Assembly (NCBI GenBank): GCA_035578175.1 | Contig: JAQMRL010000002.1 | Span: 94,156,748 to 94,220,747 of the forward strand | Length of the DNA: 64,000 bases | From: Catonia carolina | Taxonomy: Eukaryota; Arthropoda; Insecta; Hemiptera; Achilidae | Direction: 5' to 3' | Part shown: positions 1 through 11,796 of the stretch, one piece after another | Position numbering within the stretch: the first letter of the stretch is position 1 | How the letters are laid out: each line of letters begins with the position of its first letter | The notes under the pieces: model-generated | What the model saw: only the letters and a program-made list of their open reading frames with translations | Database searches by the model: none | What the model was told of the DNA's origin: nothing | Program-made: the position numbers and the translations under genes

Positions 1-59
1 ACAATAAATAAAGGTTAATGGCTAGACAAATTATCAATACTCAGCTTAAACAATTAACC

Positions 60-345
60 TTTGATACAAAAATCAATTCTCAAACTAACTTGGACGTGTA
101 GGATCAACTTATGGGGCTAAGCAAGTCATTCAAATATTGAAATTCTGCAACGATTCCAGTCGAATTACACAGAACAATGACAGCATCACCTTCGTATATA
201 ACCAACAACATACTACGCAGAGATTTAAAAATTCCTACAATTTAACAAGAAATCAAAACGTCCAGTTCAAAATACCAAAACAAAATTCGAATCACTACAC
301 ACTGTAGCATAGCAGTCTATGTACATAATGTCGTAGATCGATGGT
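60..345 (+). pseudogene. Jockey-like LINE reverse-transcriptase C-terminal remnant
   Basis: Conceptual translation, shifting frame twice, recovers the motif order typical of the end of Jockey-like ORF2: a WT..I.LWG block, then SHSNIEILQRFQS, then SPSYITNNILRRDLKIPT. The same motifs occur in better preserved copies elsewhere in this window. Frameshifts and stops make it non-functional. The catalytic FADD region is absent, so this is a 5'-truncated or eroded fragment. Its clade is inferred from motif resemblance only. Confidence 0.75.
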
Positions 346-1374
346 CGATGCAAACGAACAAAATAATGAAGCTATTTAAATAACTATTAAAAAATATTCA
401 ATATTAAATATCAAGAACTATAATTTCATAAATATATTTATAATAAAAAGTATCAAAATTAAATAACAAGAACGTCAAACATTAAAACAATTAAATAATC
501 AAAATTTAATTAAATAATTCAAGAGTGAGCAGATAAAAAAATAAATGAATAATGTCCAGTGATTGGAAGAGCCAACAGCCAGGAGTATGTTACAAATTAT
601 AAATTGAAATAACAAATTAATTATCAATTAACTAGAAGAAATAAATATATCAACAGTATTAAAATAATTTATTGCATATCAGAAATTCATATTTTCAAGT
701 TACGGATAAGAAGATTTAAAATTATATCAGAACTATAAAAGCGATTGCAACAATGCACCGTTGCCCCATTTGTATTTGGACAGCCAGCAGATCGGGAGTC
801 ACGCGCAGAGCAAGAAGCAACAGTTGATTCTACAATACGTAAATATTTAAAATAATTATTAATTTGAGTTCAGAGTAGGAGAATATATTTTTGAATAGTT
901 TATTAATTGAATATAAAGGTGTAATAGGCCTATATTAGTAGTAATTTCTTTAGTTTTATATCAAAAGTGTTATTAAAAGTTTTAGTTATTCTAACAGAAG
1001 TTTAGAATCCGTTTTGTAATTAATTAAAAATGTATGTAACAGTTTAATTACACCCTAGAGTAAGAGTTCTCAGAAATTTATCAATAAATAACCTTATACA
1101 GCATAAATTTTTGTGTTTTAAAGACTTTTCATTAAAATACATTTCATTAATTAATTAATTAAATTCCGTGGGTTTTCAATATTTTTTTACAACACAAATC
1201 ATCTCGTCATCTCACTCTAAGGTAATTCAAACGAAACGGAAAGATGACATCATATGGGCTTATTTTAAAGTGACATTGCAACAAATGAAATGTTCTACGT
1301 AAGAATAGATTTTATATTTTACTTTATGTTTTTGTTAACAAGGTATAATTATTTTGCAATCAGTAATTTTATTG
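346..1374. other. AT-rich stretch without recognised gene
   Basis: No coding potential is recognised. A short patch of higher GC near 750-830 has no convincing reading frame. The rest is low-complexity AT-rich sequence. Confidence 0.5.
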
Positions 1375-1855
1375 TAAATATAAACTTTAAGCAAAAACGA
1401 TGAAAATCTGAACTATAAATTTATTTGATTGAAAAAAACTAAATTTAACTATGATCTACATTATTATAAATATAGTGAAACATGAAGTAGATGGAAGTTG
1501 AAAATGAGTACAACGACCTTGATGGAGATGACAATGACGCCGATTATGAGAGGACGACGATTAGTAGTAGAAGTAGCAAAACATAAAATTAGTTAAGTGA
1601 TTAATAAAATCGCGAAATTAAGTCCAACGTTTAATACTTTTCAATCTGAAAATATCTTCGATGTTTTCAAGGAGGTTGATTACGAAAGGATTTTGATGTT
1701 CTAACTTTTTTAAAAGTTTCACGCTACGTCGTTAATTTGTTCTTTTACGAAGGGCAGGTTTACGTTAGGCAATATTTCATTGGTTACATACCATGAAGCT
1801 GAAGTGATCAGTCTCAGACATTTTGATTGAAAGCACTGCAGCTGTGCTCCATTTT
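1375..1855 (+). repeat. Dispersed repeat family C, copy 1
   Basis: This stretch is colinear with 40655-41215 over about 500 bp. Shared landmarks are the GATGAAAATCTGAA region, an acidic reading frame, the phrases AAGTCCAA and TTTTACGAAGGGCAGG, and GATCAGTCTCAG. The acidic frame here starts with ATG at about 1491 and runs about 30 codons, rich in Asp and Glu, through DLDGDDNDADYER to a stop near 1585. The second copy keeps an acidic peptide that ends at the equivalent place. No terminal repeats were found, so the class is unknown. It could be the 3' part of a larger element or a duplicated host segment. Confidence 0.65.
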
Positions 1856-3440
1856 TGATCTAGAATTACACACAGCAGCACAAACACTAGAATGGAAGAA
1901 TATAATTAGGCCTGGAAATAGGGATCACACCCGGCAGCGTTTTCTTCAGGATGATGTAGTCACAAAACGACGGAGATGATCTCGATGAAAATGACAACGG
2001 TAGCGCCAACAATGAAGAAGTAAGATGTTTTGAAGATGATGAGGATGGCGAATAAATGTTATGAGAACGTTATTGAATGAGATCCCTATACCAAATACAA
2101 GACGTCTTATAAAATTGGAAAATTTCGAATGGCTAAATAAAATATATCGAGCAAGATCGTTTGGAAGATTTTGAGTTTTTTCACGGAATCTTTTATAAAG
2201 CTACCTTGCCATTTATTTTACTTAGGGATGCGAAGGTCCAAATAATGAGTGCAATTAATATTAAAGGTACTCCAGTGACGAGCAACAGTAATTAAAAAAA
2301 ATGAATATTTTCAAAATTTTTATTATCGTACGCGAGAAAGTAAAAAATCAGTTATGTTCACAATCAAAATTCTGAAATTATTTGAATCAGTTTAAAAAAA
2401 TAAGTTAACAATGTATTTGCTGCAAACGTAATGAAGAGTATATTGTAACCTAGCATAACTCATGTTTACCTAACCCCTTCTAATGTGTAATGCTTCTGCA
2501 GTGAATATTACGGAGAACAATTAGTTCCAATACAAATTCTGATCATTCCTACCCAATTTAATTTCCATTACCCACACCCACTAACGGTGATAATAGTGGA
2601 TAGTCAATATTTCATACCCAAATTAACGGTCTCCAATATACCTGTTAATTGAGACTATTCGAACCATTATGGACAATATTGATCTTGATCGTACTTTGAT
2701 TGAAAATTTAGAAACTATTCTATTTGTAACTTCTCTACATAAATCAATTTTGTCCCATACTTTTTTACACTTTAGTTTTCAATTGCTTTTAAAACGCTTT
2801 TTTGTTACATCACACTGTTTGTAATCACTGTGGAAATATTTTATCATAAATGGACCTAATTTATTTTAAACTTCATCAAATTTTGACTAATTTAAATTTA
2901 GTACCCAAAGATTTATTCTAATATTTATGAAATTTTCTCCATCTTTTGAAATTACCGTTTATTTTTAATCTAATATTTTGATAATGCTCATAAATTAGTT
3001 CATATAATTAACACTTCACATTATTTCACATGAGATTTTATAGTTACAAATCCAGCTAAAAAATAAGGTGTTTGATTAAAATAAATCAGCTCTAGATAAC
3101 AAAGATAACTATATCAAAAGCTACGAAAAGAATTTTCTTTACAAACATACTTTCTTTATCGCAACAAAATAACTTTTTCCAGTAATCTTAGGCTACAGCT
3201 AGCATTTTGCAAGTTCACAACTTATAGATTTTATAACTTTTGCTTGAAATGGTGCGGGAAGAGGCTTCCGTTTAAATATTTCCTAGATACACAAAAAAAT
3301 TTAATTTCATGACTAAAATGAATATTCTGTTTTGTTGAGATCAAGAAATGAAAGTAGCAAATAGTGTTGAATCTGTCAACGAAAATGTTCTCGATTCCAG
3401 GATTTCCGAAATCGTCGTAAATTTGGAAACTTGTCATTTA
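1856..3440. other. Mostly unassigned AT-rich sequence
   Basis: Nothing is firmly recognised. A second acidic open stretch, about 25 codons with ENDNGSANNEE and FEDDEDGE, lies at about 1974-2055. It may be an extension of the family C repeat. No other coding signal is visible. Confidence 0.4.
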
Positions 3441-3444
3441 TTTT

Positions 3445-3715
3445 ACTTGAATCAGTTCATTTGGGTGTCTGTGAAACTTTTCAAATAGCTGAGTGTAGAT
3501 ATTTGTGGGTGCATCCTATACACGAGGTATTTTTAGTTCATGATATGTGTTGAATTTGACACATACCAAGGAGTTCCATTTGCAATCCTGAGGAACTTTG
3601 ACTGAAAAGTCTGAATATTGCTGTTATTACTTTTTACAGGTTTCCTGTAAAAATAATTAGAGTACTGTAAAATAACTGGAGTCCGTTTGTTCAAACTGGA
3701 TGATGGAAATTTCAA
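3445..3715 (-). pseudogene. Jockey-like LINE C-terminal remnant
   Basis: The minus-strand translation reads SNIQTFQSKFLRIANGTPWYVSN, matching the ILQRFQSK.LR...APWYI/VSN block of Jockey-like ORF2. A frame change then gives ELKIPRV, followed by TNIYTQLFEKFHRHPNELI, matching the usual DLKIPTV....YK.F..RLHSHPN.L ending. At least one stop and one frameshift interrupt it. The RT core is missing. Confidence 0.7.
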
Positions 3716-3720
3716 ACTGG

Positions 3721-4730
3721 ATTATATTGAATTGGATTGATTTGTGTAATAAAAATTTATGTCTTAATGGAAAGTTATTAAAATCCTGACCTCTTAGTTT
3801 TAAAATATTTTTCTAGGAACCAATTGAAATTAAAATAAATTAATAAATATTGGAAATAAACATTTGACATTGTTAAGGACGTCAAACAATCTTCAATTTT
3901 GTAATTTACTTATAAGTATAGTATATATACAAATTCTGTTGCAAAAAATTTTAAATAGCGGTAAAGATAACGACTAAAACGTCATTACATAACCAGATCA
4001 TTACATTTCCATAGCACTTCTTTTACGAGGTACTTCTTTTTAGCAAACACAGACATATTGGAATGAGAAAGAAGATAACAATAAAAGTATTTCAAAGAGA
4101 AAATCGATAAGAACGTTAGAGAATTAAAGAGAAAAAGAAGTGAAAATAAAAACGTAGTCTTCCTTTGAGGTAACAGACAATGATCTTAAGAATAAGGAAA
4201 ATTAAAAAGATAAATTAAATTCTCTTGATATAAATCTTCAGTATTATTTTTATCCGCCTTTTATTTACGTTTTCAGGATGTATTCTATAAAGTATTTTAA
4301 TTCTATAATTTATTTGGTGTTATCCTAACTATTATTAATTTGCCCGTCCCATGAAGAAAACTTTTTGTTAAGCTACAAAAGCTACTAATATTAATTTTAA
4401 CTTTAGTAGAGAATTTTCTATACACCGATATAACAGCTATGTTATTTTTTTTCTTAATTCTAATTCTTTACTTACACTGTGCTGAACAATAAGTGCACAA
4501 TTGCCAAATTGTTTAAAAAACAATGAATAAAAAATAAATAACATTGTTCTGATAAATTTAAACTAGACTCCTTTGACACCTTTTTACTTTTTACTAAACG
4601 AAATATAAATGAGAATAGTATAAAAAACACAATTTCATGAAAAATTGTAAGTACGTAAACATTTGGTTGAGTATGAAGGCTATTAATGGAAAATATATAA
4701 GCAATATAAATTTTGAAGAATAAACTTATA
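3721..4730. other. AT-rich stretch without recognised gene
   Basis: No supported feature. The long minus-strand frame over 4472-4813 owes its length to AT-rich, low-stop sequence. Only its N-terminal end is LINE-like and is annotated separately. Confidence 0.45.
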
Positions 4731-4734
4731 AAAA

Positions 4735-4870
4735 ACAACTTTAAGAGGCCTCTTCTAGCGGTCCTTACCATATGATTCAAGACTCCGTAAACAGTCCGCA
4801 GAATTCTAAGCATTCTCTTGAATACTCACCACTCGATGGCCTCAAAAAGGTGTATGGACTGAACATCCAG
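4735..4870 (-). pseudogene. RTE-type LINE C-terminal fragment
   Basis: The minus-strand translation reads FEAIEW, a stop, VFKRMLRILRTVYGVLNHMV, then RTARRGLL. This fits the IEAFEMW.YRRML.ISW...V.NEEVLRR block that follows the RT domain in RTE-type endonuclease-reverse transcriptases. An in-frame stop replaces the residue after the W, and divergence is high. The fragment is short and the family call is tentative. Confidence 0.45.
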
Positions 4871-5153
4871 ATTTCATGTTTCCCCAACAAAAATAACAGA
4901 GCAGTTGTACATATAAGATAAATTAAAGGTAACAGACAATGATCAATGAATAACATTTTAAATGTTTTTAATGCATGTTTGACACATTAATGTCAAAAGT
5001 CTGTAAAATTCTTGATTTTATTTATATTGTTCTTACTTTCTCATGCCCTATATGAATATTACATTTAATTATTCAAGTCAATTTTTAGAAATCGGCGTTT
5101 TACTGGAAATACAAGTTTTCAGGCCCACTTAACACAAAAGCCATGTTTTCACC

Positions 5154-5204
5154 TCTTTTTTGGTTTTACGTACGACTGTTTTGCATTTCTGCTAATGCAG
5201 ACGG
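5154..5204 (-). mobile_element. 5'-truncated SINE tail with target-site duplication
   Basis: This 51-bp insert lies within the family A copy. Read on the minus strand it matches the tail of the SINE at 41303-41465 (CTGCTAATNCAGACGG and ACGTNCGACTGTT blocks on the plus strand) and ends in an A-run next to the flank. It is bracketed by CATGTTTTCACC (5142-5153) and CATGTTTTTACC (5205-5216), an 11/12 match consistent with a target-site duplication. The uninterrupted copy at 41.9 kb has a single CATGTTTTT-like site here (ATATGTTTTTAGCGATTG). Confidence 0.7.
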
Positions 5205-5675
5205 CATGTTTTTACCGATCGATTTGTGTGTGTGTGTGTCTGTCTGTGCACAGAACATCTCACGAACGAAATAACGTACAAAGTTGAAACTTGGAAATTA
5301 AGTAAGGTACCACAAGGGGGGTCAGCCACGAACATTTTCATCAAAATCGGTCAACCGGAAGTAGTAGTGATTCGTACAATTTCTCATTTTTCAAATTTTT
5401 TTTCAAAAATGTCTGAACTTTTTTAATTCCCTCATTTACTGTATATTTTATGCTTTACAAGATAGAGGAAGCAGAATGCTTGCCAAAGTTCTTGAGAGCT
5501 GGGCACTCGTGGTAAAAAATGATTTTAGAAGATTTTAAAATCCATTTTAGGGAAAAAGCATAATTAAAGTTGCCGATCATTACAAAATCTACAACTTTTA
5601 TTTCTTGCCTTTTTTCTACTGAGCCTAGTTTAGCATCAGTTAGTAATTTTCCATATTTTTTAGTCTAGAGAGGTT

Positions 5676-7270
5676 TTTTTCATATAACGTTTTTTAATGC
5701 ATAATCTGTTATAAATAACAATAAATGCAACTTATCAAATAGATACAACTCATGAAAAAATTACAACCCACTGGTGTAATTAACAAATTATAACATTAAA
5801 AACATATTATACTGTTGTTAATTAATATTTACAATCAAAATTCGATAGTGGTTTTTAAATAAATAAATAAAAAAATAAAATAAAAAATAACCAAAACCTC
5901 CTTTAAAACGAAAAAAGCAAATAAGAAGTAATAATAATAATAAGCACATGATTCCGAAATATATGTACACCTTACTTTTCTGGAAATAATTTAAAACGTT
6001 CATTCAGTTATTTACAACATTAACACTCAAAAACGACAGTCATCTACAGAATACTAGCATTATAATATTTACAACTTTAAAATCACACTATTAGAATCGC
6101 CCTGGGACATCCAGTACTGTAGCACGTTTAGTCTATCGACATTATTACTGTTGTCTAAGAGATTCAGTGCTAAGTGATTTACGTGGTTGTTTAGACGTTC
6201 GATGTATTTACAACTGAAACTTCGTATTTCTTCTCGTACCGTCTGCACAACCATATCACGATGTATATCGGCATTGGTAATATATCACGGTGCATTCAGT
6301 ATGGTCCGCAGAACTTTTGATTGAAACCGTTGCAGAATTTCGATGTTTGAAGTTGATGCTGTCCCCCATAACTGAATTCCGTAGGTCCAAATCGGCTTCA
6401 GCATGGATTTGTACAAAAGTAGTTTATTGACAATCGAAAGCTGAGAACGCCCACCAACGAGCCAATACATCTTCCTAAATGTTAAATCCAGCTGTTTCCT
6501 TTTCATCTGAATATGTTTGCGCCAAGTCAGACCTCTATCTAAGTACATTCCTAAATATTTTACATCTTTTGCCTGTGGAATATTCTTGCCATTCAGTTGG
6601 ACAGGAGGACAAGTTTCCCTTCTGGTAGTAAACGTTACATGCGTAGATTTCCCCTCGTTCACCTTGATCTTCCACTTTGTCAGCCAGATTTCCAGCTAAC
6701 TTAGATACATCTGCACTATACGTGTCGCAATAGTTGCGTCTGCATCACATGACATTATTGCTGTATCGTCAGCAAAGGTGGCAATGATTACATTTTCAAG
6801 AACAGGCAAATCAGCTGTGAACAGAACATATAAAATTGGTCCCAGAACGCTTCCTTGCGGAACACCAGCCTTTATCTCTTTCAAACCCGTTAAGTGATTT
6901 CCAACCCGGACTTGAAATAACCGTTTGTTAAGATACGAAACCAGAACACTGTAGGCTACAGATTCTCCGGAAACACAGCTTTTAATTTATGGAGTAGACC
7001 AGGATGCCAGACTCTATCAAATGCTTGAACAACGTCTAACAGCACAGCCAAACAGTACTTCTTTTCCTCTAAACATTCACGGATTACGCTTGTCAATCGA
7101 TGCACTTGCTCTATGGTACTATGCTTCTGCCGAAACCCAAACTGATGATCCGGAATAAGATGACGATCTTCTATAACTAGTTTCAACCGCTTCAGACATA
7201 TTCCTTCAAAAACCTTTGACATCACCGGGAGTAAACTAATAGGACGATACGAGGAGACCTCGTAGAGCTC
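5676..7270 (-). mobile_element. 5'-truncated Jockey-like LINE with 12-bp target-site duplication
   Basis: Read on the minus strand, the reverse transcriptase appears in order: SSYRPISLLPVMSKVFE (about 7200-7250), DHQFGFRQKHSTIEQ, LLDVVQAFDRVWH, AGVPQGSVLGP (about 6850), the catalytic FADDTAIM (about 6755-6775), KYLGMYLDRGLTW, PIWTYGIQLWGTA, ILQRFQSKVLRTI and a C-terminal HVNHLALNLLDN. The endonuclease and gag-like ORF1 are absent (5' truncation). Breaks are a frameshift with a stop near 6955, TAG at 6696-6698 and TGA at 6285-6287, where Trp of APWYIT is expected. A 3' UTR occupies 5676-6068 and ends in a short A-run. The 12-base TCTAGAGAGGTT flanks both ends (5664-5675 and 7271-7282), the footprint of target-primed reverse transcription. 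It is inserted into family A copy 1. Confidence 0.92.
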
Positions 7271-7425
7271 TCTAGAGAGGTTGATTTTAATTTTTCGTTA
7301 TTTATTTTTATGATTAAAATTAGGTTATATTTTTCATTTTACATTGTTTAAGCATCATTAAACACAGGTTATATTGTTCATTATTTACATTAGCAAGAGA
7401 AAGTCGTTTGAGTGTTTACAATATA

Positions 7426-8420
7426 TATTTCGTTTTTACATATATTATGTATAATATATTGGAAAAATATCCTAGTAGTACTTTGAAACTACCATGGTAA
7501 TACTAATACTGTTCAACGGACTTCGAAGAATTTAAGATTTTAAGACTGTTGCTGGGAAGCTAAAACCAAGCTCAAATTTTAGGTTTGAGGATATTTTGGA
7601 AGTCATTTAAATAGCGACCAGCTGTGTGTACCAAATTTGAAAACTATGTAAATTATTTCCACTAAAAAGTCTACCACTGGGTTATAAACTAAAAAATAAA
7701 ATTGATTAACAATTACAACGATAAATAAATTTATTACTATATATTTTTTTAACTCTTTGAAAAAGCTTAATTAGTAGAATGTGGTTTAATTTAATCAGAT
7801 ACAAAATTGAATCCGTAATTAAATTTTATACATTACGTTTCAACATTAAATTTTGTTAAATTATTTAAACTGACTGAATAATTCGTGACTAATTAATTTT
7901 TCAACTGTTTTTGAAAAAACATGTTCATCAGAAAAACTATAGATAACGTAGTAATTTTTTCAGGTATAGGCTACATGAAATAATACATTTACCAGGGTAA
8001 AGTTGTTTTACTTTCAATGATAAATGTCCCACTTGAGATTTTTCACCTCTTGGCGTATACGGTGAGCTGGTTATATGGAAAACCCTTTTAACTCTGCTAG
8101 TTTACATAGTCCTCTCGGACACTCTTTCTCTCTCGTTTTAACTCACCCCTTTAACAGTTTTTCTCACTTGTGGCGGTATTTCTCGTGCTCAGAATATCAA
8201 ATGTAATAATTATAATAAAAAGTCTCTCAAGAGTTGTATCGTCCCCATTAGGAAAAGTGAAATATTATGTTTTGTAGAGTTTTAACAAAAAATATAGTAC
8301 TATTTACAAATGGCATTCGCGTAGTTCAAAATTTGACTTTTAACCTAATTTATGACAATATTATTTAAATTATTGTTTATTTTTAATTCCGGTAATCTCT
8401 ACCGTACCTAATTTTAATTG
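7426..8420. other. Unassigned sequence
   Basis: No gene or repeat is recognised. The 8040-8200 stretch is somewhat richer in GC and pyrimidine tracts but has no coherent reading frame. Confidence 0.4.
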
Positions 8421-8581
8421 TATCTATTTGTCGCAATAACGTTTTGGTCATTAGCGACTACTTTGGGTTAAGGAACAGTGAGCCTGAACTTGTAATAATT
8501 TTCCATACCTTTGCTGGGAATCAAATACGGGGTCTTCGCTCTGTAGCGTAGCTCGGTAAACACTAAGCCCCGCAACCGATC
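8421..8581 (-). mobile_element. tRNA-derived SINE
   Basis: On the minus strand the head reads ...GGCTTAGTGTTTACCGAG... (A-box region), then a decayed B-box region (ATTTGATTCCCAGC), followed by the conserved body AAAGTAGTCGCTAATGACCA and TTGCGACAAATAGAT. The body matches the SINEs at 54148-54300 and 58738-58919. It is degenerate, with no clear A-tail. Confidence 0.7.
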
Positions 8582-10736
8582 ATATTCATAGTTTATTTAA
8601 CAAAATATTTTTAAAAGTATCAACTGATATAGTTTCATAACATCATTTATACTACCAGTTTTTTCCCATTATTTAATTCTTTAAAACTTTAAGTTTTGTT
8701 CAAAATATTTTGCATACAGGTACAGTATACTTGTATTAGCAATTCAAAAAAGTTATTTTACGGTCAACTTAGTGGTGTGTTTTACGACTCCACTTATTCT
8801 GTCTTACCTAAGTTTTCTCGTTAACTACTAGAGATACAGTTGTGGGATTTAATTTATTTGATTTTTCCAGTTCAAAGATCATGTAAAACTATTTAAATTT
8901 GGATTCCGAGAATTCACTAAGATGTTATTTTGCTGGTAGAGTGGAAATCTGGCCCACATAATCAAGGAACTTATAACCCGTTAACAGAGTGTTTTACAAC
9001 ATATTTTTACCTAAAGGTTTTTCTATTTTTTAGGCTACTGAATTAGCTAAAACTCTATAAATCACCTTTATAAGCGGCAGTTTGCCTTCAGTTTTAAAGA
9101 ACTTAAAACTTTATTAAATTTATTTTAAATCTGCATAAACAACTTGCTCATGAGTGACTCCAAGACTTATTTGGAGAAGAATAATTTGTACTATAATATT
9201 TATTTTTTATAAATAAATAACTTGACTGCTACAAAGGCTTATGGAAAAGTAGGGTATCATTTAACGAAGCTAATTGGGACGCGGTATGGTAGTGTGTGAT
9301 GAAGGAACGCGCCTTAAAGTTGGAGAATTTAACACTGCCGGGACGCGTAATACAAAGCCCCTTTAAATTTAAAGAAATCGAAAAATTTGGGGTCTGATTA
9401 CGGACGATCCGATTAACAACACATTTCTGTAGTGGCTTTCAACAAGTTAAAATTTCCGAATCCTACTTGGTAATCCAATCCACTCTTCGCTTTGCATTCT
9501 AGCACTTTACCGCAGTCAAACTGGGACTTAAAGGCTTCTAAAAGTATAAAACTAAATAGAAAGAGTTCCCTCCATTCCCGTTGTTATGAACGTTTGTAAT
9601 GCTTTTCTTCTGTTAAAAATCATCTAATACATTTATTAAATTAATTATTTGTTAATTTAATCTTTCATTAAATTAATTTAATAGCTGTTCTAAAATTCAT
9701 TTAGAATTTAAAAATGAAAGTGTCTAACTTTTTTTCAACTTGAGAACGATGTTATATATAAATTGCTTTAGAACAAAAGAAAAAGTTTACTTGTGATTTA
9801 CTTTGTTCATTTTATTGCAGAAGTAAACCACTACGGTAATAATGTCGGTTACTGTTCTAATTAAACCGTACCACAACAGCTGTTAGGTTTATAGAGCGAA
9901 GAACTTTCAAAAACTGTAGTTTGTCTGTTGTTAACTGACATGCATCAAACGCAGTTACCACGTTACAAATGGGAATTTACCAATTAAGAGTTTCAGAACT
10001 TCATTTTACTTGTAAATATTCAATAATATCTTTCATTGAACTTAAAAATATTTGTACTCTACCTACGAAAAATAGTGTAGCACATTATTGTCAAAGTTTA
10101 AAAATATTAATTAGAGTCTCAATATTTCTGGAGTATAAATCTACATTTATCAAACTTTTCACCACTTTTTAACATGGCATAAATTAGAACAATATTTTAT
10201 CTTGAAACTTGCGAATCGTGATTTTAATACTTTTGACGGTTACTTCAGTTCCTGAATTTCTTTAGTGATTGACAATTCATTTTCAGTGTCAGTGAAGGGC
10301 ACGAGTTCAGGTAGGGAGAAAGCAAGAGGGGCTCCTTAACAGATCCCAAAGAATGTTAATTATGAAAAAATCTTTCGTAAATCTTATTTTTTAATTTTCC
10401 CCTTGCAAATATGGTACCTTTTCAACGAGAAACAACACTTTGTGAACAATTTATTCTGAATCAAGGCATGCGTTTTGACCTTCTCTGAAATTATGAGAAG
10501 ACATAAATCATTTTAATAACCAAGTATTTTAGGGCTGAAACTTTCAATCAGATTGATTCAATGATTTTTACTTTATAAGGTAATAACAAGAAAAGAAGAT
10601 TCACTAAAACAATCCTGAAATCGCCTTCACATAGTACGTAAATTTATACAAAAATCTATACATCAAATTAATACATAATACATAGTATTGAAATATTTTA
10701 AAAAAACCGCCAAATTAAATATATAATTAACATATA
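8582..10736. other. Unassigned sequence
   Basis: No gene or known element is recognised. A GC-richer patch near 9260-9420 (containing GGGACGCG twice, CCGGGACGCG) has no supported coding frame and was not seen elsewhere in the window. The short frame at 9969-10172 has no recognisable motif. Confidence 0.35.
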
Positions 10737-10905
10737 GCAAGCTAAACCTATTTTTACTGATATACCACACCATATTTCAGTCGCTAACATCTAAATAATT
10801 CTTGAGATGTACTTTTTTCTTTCACTTCATTAGTTTTTTATTTCATTTGAAGACAACTCGGAAAAATAGGTATAGTTGATAGCTTCAAGTACCTCGGAGG
10901 ATCAA
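10737..10905 (+). pseudogene. Duplicated LINE fragment, copy 1
   Basis: About 165 bp match 11797-11957 at high identity. The last third translates as FEDNSEKIGIVDSFKYLGG, the KYLG block near the end of the RT domain of the RTE-type element annotated at 11797-12385. Sequence similarity to the other copy ends shortly after KYLG. Confidence 0.6.
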
Positions 10906-11319
10906 TTAATCTATCCATTAATTGATAAAGTTAGGTTTGAATGTAAAGCGGAAAATCACTCGGTCGGTTATCTGCAAAGGTTTAAAATTTCTAACAAATT
11001 AAAACCCACTGCAGTCGCTAATACTTAACAGTCCTTGAGACTTTAAATTAATTTATTTTTATTAATCTGGACATAATATACAATCTCGCACTCTGGAAGA
11101 GGAATTCAGTAATCGTACATAAATTAATTAACTCACAAGACAAGTAGGAAGAGTTCAGTCTAAAATTAAATGAACGAATACAAACTCTCCATGGTACATG
11201 AAAAATCCCGTCCATCGCACCGACCTATTTTGTAAAATGGCGTAGACTAAACTTTTATTTTTATATAATTTCATCAAATATCTCAAATAAACGTTGTATT
11301 TAAAAATTCTTAAAGCTAA

Positions 11320-11584
11320 ATTGAAGGGGTCGGCGGAAGAAAGTGTTAACCCACAAAATTTCCAGCATGACTTTTCTTAAATATTCTGTTAAAATAAAAT
11401 GTTTAGCACGTTATAAACAGGATGCTACATTTACGATCTTAAAAACTTCTGTTAACAGAAAAAACACAAATGTTTAACAAAAAATTCCAAAACATGATTT
11501 GTAGATTTTAGCAAACTTTTAAAATGACATTGCGTAAAATTATGTTGATGTGGGTTAGCACTGTCTTCTCCCGACCCCTTCAAT
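11320..11584. mobile_element. 265-bp MITE with 37-bp inverted repeats and TAA duplications
   Basis: The left end ATTGAAGGGGTCGG... is matched by the reverse complement of the right end over about 37 bp with few mismatches, reaching a shared AACCCACA block. TAA lies immediately outside both ends (11317-11319 and 11585-11587). A 3-bp TAA/TTA duplication is typical of PIF/Harbinger-type elements, so this is probably a non-autonomous member. No transposase is encoded; the interior is AT-rich. Confidence 0.72.
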
Positions 11585-11796
11585 TAAGATTTCAATTACT
11601 CCATCGTAATATATTATTACTTATTTTTGTCTGATTTAAATGAATAAAATATTTTAAATGAATGTGGAGCTATAAAAACTTTAATTATTTACAGTATCGT
11701 TTTACTCCTTAATAGAGCAATGGTAGAGTGCTAAATTATCTTTACTGCCGAGTGAAAGTTACGTATTTCGATAAATCAGCTAATCTGGAAATTTCT

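Larger units (their letters stand above)
5032..7425 (+). repeat. Family A repeat, copy 1 (interrupted)
   Basis: The two halves, about 5032-5675 and 7283-7425, align with the continuous copy at 41781-42760. The first half carries the CTTTCTC-TGCC start, a GT tract, and the conserved phrases ATTTTCATCAAAATCGGTCA and ACCGGAAGTAGTAG. The second half carries the ATGATTAAAATTAGGTTAT and AGCAAGAGAAAGTCG end. The copy is split by a SINE tail (5154-5204) and by a LINE (5676-7270), so it is older than both. No coding function is evident; the short frame at 5226-5426 only crosses the GT tract. Confidence 0.8.

Noticed and set aside
4472..4813. 113-codon minus-strand frame as a possible membrane protein
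   Set aside because: Its first ~30 codons are the end of an RTE-type LINE fragment; the rest is AT-rich sequence giving Phe/Ile/Leu-rich translation.
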